Shown: piece by piece, positions 57,601 through 64,000 of the stretch
How the letters are laid out: each line of letters starts with the position of its first letter
Position numbering within the stretch: position 1 is the stretch's first letter
DNA from: Clavelina lepadiformis
Lineage: Eukaryota; Chordata; Ascidiacea; Aplousobranchia; Clavelinidae
Assembly (NCBI RefSeq): GCF_947623445.1
Contig: NC_135245.1
Span: 19,971,501 to 20,035,500, forward strand
Reading direction: 5' to 3'
DNA: 64,000 bases
Translations under genes and position numbers: made by a program
Notes under the pieces: generated by a model
The model's input: the letters and a program-made list of their open reading frames with translations, nothing else
What the model was told of the DNA's origin: nothing
The model's database searches: none

Positions 57601-60600
57601 GGTTACTTGTATGTTAAGATGTACATTGGTTGATAATTACCGCGCTGATTTTAACGTAGTTCAAAGTTCTCGCTTTTTTAAAGGGATTAAGGTTCTCAAA
57701 CACTTTTGAACATTATTAACAATACCTGCGCGAAGTTAAATGCAATTTTTGGAAAGTAAACGACGTTTCTCACATAAAAAGCAGCTGTAACAGGAAGAGA
57801 TCTGTCCTATGATAACCTAACATGATGTTAAACAGCTTTGATTTGCACGGGAAATTCCCGCTACTCGTCATGCATGAGTGCGTGCCCAGCGACGTGTATC
57901 GACCGAGAGACGTCATGTGACCTTCCATGCGTCGAAGGATGTCAATGCGATGACGGATACGTACTCTCTGGCGACACTTGTGTCAGGATGGAGCAGTGTG
58001 GATGCCAGTTCATGGGAAAGTATTACCAGGTTTGAAACCTCTACGTGGCAGCGAATAACAAGATAGGCGTAGGATGAACGCTTGTGGTGCTTGTGTCAAC
58101 TATTTGTGAAATGCATGCGCTATTGAGAGTTAATCTTTAAAGGATGGTGAAATATTTTCCTCTGATGCTTCGTGTTCGGAGACTTGCTCCTGCCGGTCCG
58201 GGGAGGTTAATTGTGAGAAGGGAGAATGTGGAAAAGGAGAGAAATGCGGAAAGGACAAGAAAGGAAGAACTTCCTGTGTCCCTGAGAGTAAGAGATCAAT
58301 TCCTCACGTATTCTTGCTCTATACACAATAAACTCTATACATTTTAATCTGGTTCACAATAAAGCATTTTTTGGTTAACTGGGCTTGTTTTTACGCAACA
58401 TTTTTCTCATTTACAGTATTTACTCCTGTGTGTAACCAGCACAATGCTATTTCACCTACCTATGGGATTGTTCTTATACAATGCCGCAAATGTATTCCAT
58501 GTGCATTGTACGTGTTTCTAATGTAACTGCACAATAGGTTTTGCTGTTTGCCGCGCTTATGGCGATCCCCACTATATCACACCCGATGGTAGAAAGTACG
58601 ACTTCATGGGAAGTTGTGTCTATAATTTTGCGACAACAAATTCCCTTGAACCGACTGATCCGAGATACTTTTCTATTAAAACTGCAAACGAACACAGACG
58701 AGGACACACCAGGGTGTCCTATTTGAGCAACGTCACAATCACGCTTGGAAGTGGTGACGTAATATTCATCGGAAAGGACGGTTACGCAACGGTGAGTTCT
58801 TTAGAAGCAAATTGTTTCTTTGCTTTCATGAAATGATGTAAATTTGTAATTGATTTGTTGTTTTTAATAAAAAATTCAGTTAAACGGAGAAGAAATTCAA
58901 GGTTATGAATCAGACAACTTCAATCTTGCTCCATCCGGGAATGGGATGGTCCTCACAACAAAATTCGGTCTCACAGTTGATTCAAACGGAAACCGAATAA
59001 TTGTGAGATTGCCAAGCACCTACAAAGAAATGGTAATGATCCTTTCAACTACTTTATCTTTATAAAATTTGGTTTTTGTTAGAATCGTTCAGTTATTTAT
59101 ATTTTACAAATTATATTTAGATTAACGGTTTATGCGGCAATTACAACGATGACGAAAGTGATGATCTTGAGAAATCTGATGGAACCACAACAGATGATGT
59201 GAATGAGTTTGGTGATAGTCACCAGGTTGGAGATTGCGGAGATGAAACTCCAGATCCGATTGCTTGCTCTCCTGAGGATAGAGAGAAATGGTGGGAACAG
59301 TTAGTTTGAAGTTGTCAAATTCTAATGCTGCTGCTTCCTTAATAAAGTTGTTGCACTTCAGGAATCGACCAGAATTTTGCGGGTCTATGGAGAGATTGGA
59401 CGTTTCATGCAAAGATGTTGTTGATTTCGATCTTTATAAGGAATCATGTGTATTCGATGCTTGTGCTACTGACGGAAACGAGGAAGTTATCACAGAGGTA
59501 TTCACCGTTTTTAACAGCGTTTTCAACTGAAGACAAACAAAAAGTTTAATCACAAATTACATAAAGGAAATTCTCCGAAACCACGTGGTTGCTGCTGACT
59601 TTGAAGTTTGGTTTTAAATATCTTTGATCATTGTTTTTGCCGCTTTTTCAGGCCATCGAAAGTGTAGTTAAAGATTGTCAAGAAAAAGGCGCCAACACCT
59701 GCAACTGGAGACAAGACCTTGGCAGGTCGAGCTTGGAATGTCCAGCTAACAGTCATTACCAAGGATGTGCCTCCCCCTGTCCTGACAGTTGCACCAATCC
59801 TTCAGCTTCAGTAAAGTAAGTTGGACAAGAGCAATTACTTTGCATGTGTGATATGAAAAGACTTGCTGTGTTGTGGTATTTACAAATTTCCTAAACCAAG
59901 GTTTTCACGATGGTTCGTATCACTTGCTTATGGTAAAATGCTGGTTGTCATAACTTGTGATCCTATTGGGTTTGAAATTGGCCTCCGAGTGACAAAATTG
60001 AAATCAATAAGTTTAATCGATACGTAATGTGCTTTTAAGTATCGAATTTCCAAAGGTATCAAACTAATTGACGTTTGCTGGTCCTACTGCTGTTTCCCAA
60101 GTTCTTCTGCCATATTGTAACGAGATGTTTATTTCTACAACAGTTGTGCACTTGCTGGAACAGTAGAAGATTGCGTTTGTGATGTCGGATTCATCAAGAA
60201 AGGCGGTCGATGTGTCCGTAGAAGCGATTGTGGTAAACAGGACGAGGAAACTACAACAGTCAAAGGTAATCTGGGAAAAGTTTTCTTTCTTTTACTGACT
60301 CTTAATCTTCGGATCTGATTCAGAAAATATATACCGTAATATTATGCGACCAATGTCTTGAATATTATGCAGTTACTATTGGACGACGTTGAAGCGGACA
60401 ACGTTATAGGAGTAACGCAAAAGTAGAAAAACATTGCTAAAAACACAAACCAAACTAGGAATATAGTTAAACCACTTTGTCACTACATGACATTGTATTA
60501 GACTTTCAAGGATTTATCTTCATATTATTAACACAGAGTTTGGCGAAAATCACATCCAACGACGAGGTAGAGATCTATCTAAATTATCTTGTTAATATGA

Positions 60601-63600
60601 TTTCTAAAATTATTTACAGAAACAGTAACGGAGACACCACCAACTGATCCACCAACTCAACCACCAACTCAACCCAAAGGTACAGATCTAATGTACATAT
60701 GACAAATCCTAAAAAGTACATATGAACATATGACAATCCTAAAAGCAAGATATCTTGCGAATGAAGTTCATGTTGCTTTACGTCATATCACTGGGTTACT
60801 CTCTAAATCGGTACATTAGGTGTCGGTGTTTGCCGCGCTTATGGCGATCCCCACTACATCACACCCGATGGTAGAAAGTACGACTTCATGGGAAGTTGTG
60901 TCTATAACTTTGCGACAACAAATTCCCTTGAACCGACTGATCCGAGATACTTTTCGATTGAAACTGCAAACGAACACAGACGAGGACACACCAGGGTGTC
61001 CTATTTGAGCAACGTCACAATCACGCTTGGAAGTGGTGACGTAATATTCATCGGAAAGGACGGTTACGCAACGGTGAGTTCTTTAGAAGCAAATTGTTTC
61101 TTTGCGTTCATGAAATGATGTAAATTTGTAATTGATTTGTTGTTTTTAATAAAAAATTCAGTTAAATGGAAAAGAAGTTCAAGGTTATGAATCAGACAAC
61201 TTCAATCTTGCTCCATCTGGGAATGGGATGGTCCTCACAACAAAATTCGGTCTCACAGTTGATTTCAACGGAAACCGAATAATTGTGAGATTGCCAAGCA
61301 CCTACAAAGAAATGGTAATGATCCTTTCAACTCTTTTATCTTTAGGTTCTTTGGTTTTTCTAGGAATCGTTCAATTATTTCTATTTAACAAATTTAGATC
61401 AACGGTTTATGTGGCAATTACAACGATGACGAAAGTGATGATCTTGAGAAATCTGATGGAACCACAACAGATGATGTGAATGATTTTGGTGATAGTCACC
61501 AGGTTGGAGATTGCGGAGATGAAACTCCAGATCCGATTGCTTGCTCTCCTGAGGATAGAGAGAAATGGTAGGAGCAGCTAAATTCATGTTGTTAAGCTCA
61601 CGTAATGTTGTTGCGTACTCAGTAAGTTTGTTTTAATTCAGGAATCGACCAGAATTCTGCGGGGCCATGGAAAGATATCGACACAATTGTGGAGATTTGG
61701 TCGACTTTGATCTTTACAAAGAATCTTGTATATTCGATGCTTGTGCTACTGATGGAAACGAAGAAGTTATTACAGAGGTAATTAAAATTTTTTAAATGTA
61801 TTTGTTAAACTTCATCCAACATTTCAGTTGTTATTTATGCGAATGACATAATTTGATATGGTCTGACAAGTCACAAAACGCACGGTTTGTTGCCTCCTCG
61901 TATGAACCAAATGTAATTATCCGGCCACCCGCACCAGATATCGAGGAATGAGTCGAGCTGCCACTGAATCGTGCAGTCATTCAAAATTCGCAAGCCGCGC
62001 CTGTCTTGGAAGATGTGGAAGACAGAGCAAACTCACACCCCGCAAAGTGTGCCATTCACCATTTGTACAGAATTTAGTGGGAACGCCCGACGCCGGTTGA
62101 TTTTACCGCCCCGTGGCCGTCTTGGGCGACACAAGTTCGGTGTTAAGTCCATCGGGGGTGAGGGTGCAAAGTCTGGCGGGGTTGTGCTGCCGCTGCTCAC
62201 TCCGTTCATCGCGACGACCAAGACGACGCGCACCAATGCCTGAGCATTGAGCTTATTCGAACAGTTAATGGTGCGGTAGAGACGAAAGATTGTTTTGATA
62301 CTTCGTCATCAGTCGTCGTTTGTTTGCTGAAGCAACAACTTTGAGTGGAACTGACGGAGTAGCCCCTTCCGTTGGCATGTGCTATGCAGTGAATGAGTGG
62401 CTCCGTCGCGACGAAGCGAAGGATTTTGAATGCGCGAAAGGTTCAGAAAAATATCCAATTGCATGGGGTGTAGATATCCAGTTGCAGCACACAAGGCACT
62501 GTTTATGACAATGTTGATCTGAAAGGTGTGTAGCTGCAACATAAAGGGGCATAATTGGGAAGCAAGAAGTTGGGAAGAGCAAGCTTGTCTGCTAAAGTGC
62601 AGTGGGCTTCTTGGAAGTGAATGAGCGATGCTCAATAACAGTGAACTTGCTAGAAATAATGACTTCAATGTTCCGCCACAGTAATGTTGAAAAATTTTGT
62701 TTCGTCTTAATGACGGCGGTTTTCTTTTTGCTTGAAACTGAACTTGCATTCAGAAGTATTATTGATTGCAATTTGATTGAATATGACAATTATGTGTTAA
62801 ATTTTTCAAAACAAACAATTCTTCTGTTGACAGGCTATAAAAAGTTTCATTGATGTCTGCCAAGAAATGGAGAGACATTTGTGCAATTGGAGACAAGACC
62901 TTGGCAGGTCGAGCTTGGAATGTCCAGCTAACAGCCGATACCAAGGATGTGCCTCCCCCTGTCCTAACAGTTGCGCCAATCCTTCAGCTTCAACAAAGTA
63001 AAATAATTTTAAAACAAAATATGATTACATGTAAAGGTAATATGGTAATGGTCTAGAAATAACTAATGTTGGCCCTAATGGTTTAGAATTGATGAGAAAA
63101 ACGATAAAAAAGTCTTAATAAGACTTTAAACACGTTTCCATTCACCACATACCGGTACCTAGAACTGTGCATTTGTTTTTATATTTTATTTTCCAAGTAA
63201 TAATTGTGGCATGGTTTCGTTTTTTGTTTAGTTGTCCTATCCCTGGAACAGTTGAAGATTGTGTTTGCAACGAAGGTTTCATCAAAGATTGCAACCGCTG
63301 CATCCCAGCCAGTGAATGTGGAAGTGTTGTCAATGGAGCCTACGTCAGCAATGGTGAGAGATTTTTTGAAGAATGTTTTTGTCCAATTAAAAGTAACTTG
63401 GTTTTAACTGTTTGTTTAAATTTACATTTTTTTCAGATTGCACATTTGGCGATGCTACAATTATGCCACCCACAGAACCACCAACTGAACCACCAACTGA
63501 CCCACCAACTGACCCACCCACAGAACCACCAACTGAACCACCAACTGACCCACCAACTGACCCACCAACTGACCCACCAACTGACCCACCAACTGACCCA

Positions 63601-64000
63601 CCAACTGACCCACCAACTGCTCCCCCAACTGACCCACCAACTGATCCACCAACTGACCCACCAACTGACTCACCAACTGATCCACCAACTGATCCACCTC
63701 CTCAACCTCCAAGTAGGAATGAATTTTGTTGAAAAATTTCTTATTGTGTTTGCACGATTTCTTATTGATTTTATCCTTTCTTCGTACAGTATCTGAGACC
63801 TTCTACCCATTCTAAAATATCTGAGAAATTCTACCGTTTTTAACACACTTTGTGTTTACTTTTAGGTGTCGGTGTTTGCCGCGCTTATGGCGATCCCCAC
63901 TATATCACACCCGATGGTAGAAAGTACGACTTCATGGGAAGTTGTGTCTATAATTTTGCGACAACAAACTCCCTTGAGCCGACTGATTCGAGATACTTTT
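54602..64000 (+). CDS. Secreted SUEL lectin / vWD-C8-TIL multidomain protein, 3' incomplete
   Basis: Exons, all in phase: 54602-54656 (signal peptide), 54889-55006 and 55100-55284 (SUEL galactose/rhamnose-binding lectin: [16 protein letters not shown] to SIEVAFYC), 55910-56055, 56148-56255, 56329-56500 and 56683-56776 (v[17 protein letters not shown] to [13 protein letters not shown]), 57066-57207 and 57314-57443 (C8), 57836-58029 (TIL), 58143-58287 (Cys-rich, vWC-like). Cassette 1: 58538-58791, 58880-59032, 59121-59290 (vWD), 59362-59497 and 59652-59815 (C8, TIL start), 60144-60265 (TIL end). Linker 60620-60679. Cassette 2: 60820-61073, 61162-61314, 61398-61567, 61642-61777, 62834-62997, 63232-63353. 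Pro/Thr linker 63437-63712. Cassette 3 starts at 63866 and runs off the window. The layout resembles mucin, zonadhesin or Fc-gamma-binding-protein-like secreted proteins, which form disulphide-linked gels or egg and mucus coats. An optional 30-bp exon (60537-60566) also fits phase. Function is inferred from domains only. Confidence 0.85.
58538..60265 (+). repeat. vWD-C8-TIL cassette 1
   Basis: Six exons entered and left in phase 1, so the block can be duplicated without breaking the frame. The first three exons and their introns are nearly identical to cassette 2. The fourth exon differs more ([17 protein letters not shown] versus [17 protein letters not shown]). Confidence 0.85.
60820..63353 (+). 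repeat. vWD-C8-TIL cassette 2
   Basis: Same six-exon layout as cassette 1. The intron between the two C8 exons is enlarged to about 1 kb by inserted sequence. The TIL exon shares the stretch [18 protein letters not shown] with cassette 1, also at nucleotide level. Confidence 0.85.
61866..62600. other. GC-rich insertion in cassette 2 intron
   Basis: Between 61,920 and 62,240 the sequence is markedly richer in G+C and CpG than its surroundings (for example CCGCCCCGTGGCCGTCTTGG). The corresponding intron of cassette 1 (59,498-59,651) lacks it. Open frames on both strands carry no recognised domain. No terminal repeats seen. Confidence 0.55.
63467..63700 (+). repeat. Coding 12-bp repeat, Pro-Thr-Asp/Glu-Pro linker
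   Basis: CCAACTGACCCA-type units encode about twenty PPTD/PPTE repeats between vWD cassettes 2 and 3. The shorter linker at 60,620-60,679 ([12 protein letters not shown]) is the same type. Such stalks are often O-glycosylated. Length polymorphism is likely. Confidence 0.85.
63866..64000 (+). repeat. vWD-C8-TIL cassette 3, cut by window end
   Basis: The first 135 bp of a third cassette ([20 protein letters not shown] onwards), nearly identical to cassettes 1 and 2. Confidence 0.85.

Noticed and set aside
63461-63712. Minus-strand frame rich in QLVGQLV repeats
   Set aside because: It is the antisense shadow of the coding Pro-Thr-Asp-Pro repeat of the vWD gene.

Overview
This is animal nuclear DNA: AT-rich, with GT-AG introns, metazoan genes split into small exons and a dense load of DNA transposons. 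The gene content (intelectin, SUEL-type lectin plus vWD modules, a BIRC-type UBA-RING protein, a CENP-A-like histone, AIMP3/eEF1E1) and the compact introns suggest a marine invertebrate, perhaps a deuterostome such as an ascidian or echinoderm. I cannot name the species. Multi-exon genes were assembled by hand from splice sites, reading phase and protein motifs, and none has been tested against transcripts.

Layout. 1-10.5 kb: a direct duplication of a block holding a piggyBac-like MITE, a four-exon Ly6/uPAR-like GPI-anchored protein gene and a decayed gag-pro retrotransposon remnant; the first 2.49 kb of the two copies is almost identical, the rest clearly diverged. 11.5-16.4 kb: two more Ly6-like paralogues on the minus strand, with the same exon layout and a related promoter motif. 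18.9-22.2 kb: a complete four-exon AIMP3/eEF1E1-like gene. 22.3-36.4 kb: almost all mobile DNA, including a 5.85-kb element with 11-bp terminal inverted repeats and an 8-bp target duplication. That element carries two opposed arrays of TCCATGGA-centred repeats around an interior with possible exons, one of which encodes half a PHD finger. A pogo-like and several hAT-like elements follow.

36.5-46.5 kb: a hAT MITE, then a CENP-A-like histone-fold exon with a possible N-terminal tail exon but no recognisable alpha-N segment, then the UBA-RING end of an inhibitor-of-apoptosis-like gene. A 4.2-kb Academ-like transposon, encoding a degenerate transposase-like protein and an XPG/FEN1-like nuclease, lies upstream of the UBA exon. 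47.3-49.7 kb: a Mutator-like element, containing another piggyBac-like MITE copy, abuts a broken intelectin gene. 49.7-54.5 kb: no gene recognised.

54.5 kb to the right edge: a large secreted-protein gene with a TATA box and signal peptide, then a SUEL lectin domain, a vWD-C8-TIL-vWC-like block and three near-copies of a vWD-C8-TIL cassette separated by Pro/Thr-rich linkers. It runs off the window. The recognisable extracellular genes (Ly6-like, intelectin, lectin-vWD) suit surface or mucus functions, but no functional link among them can be shown from sequence alone.
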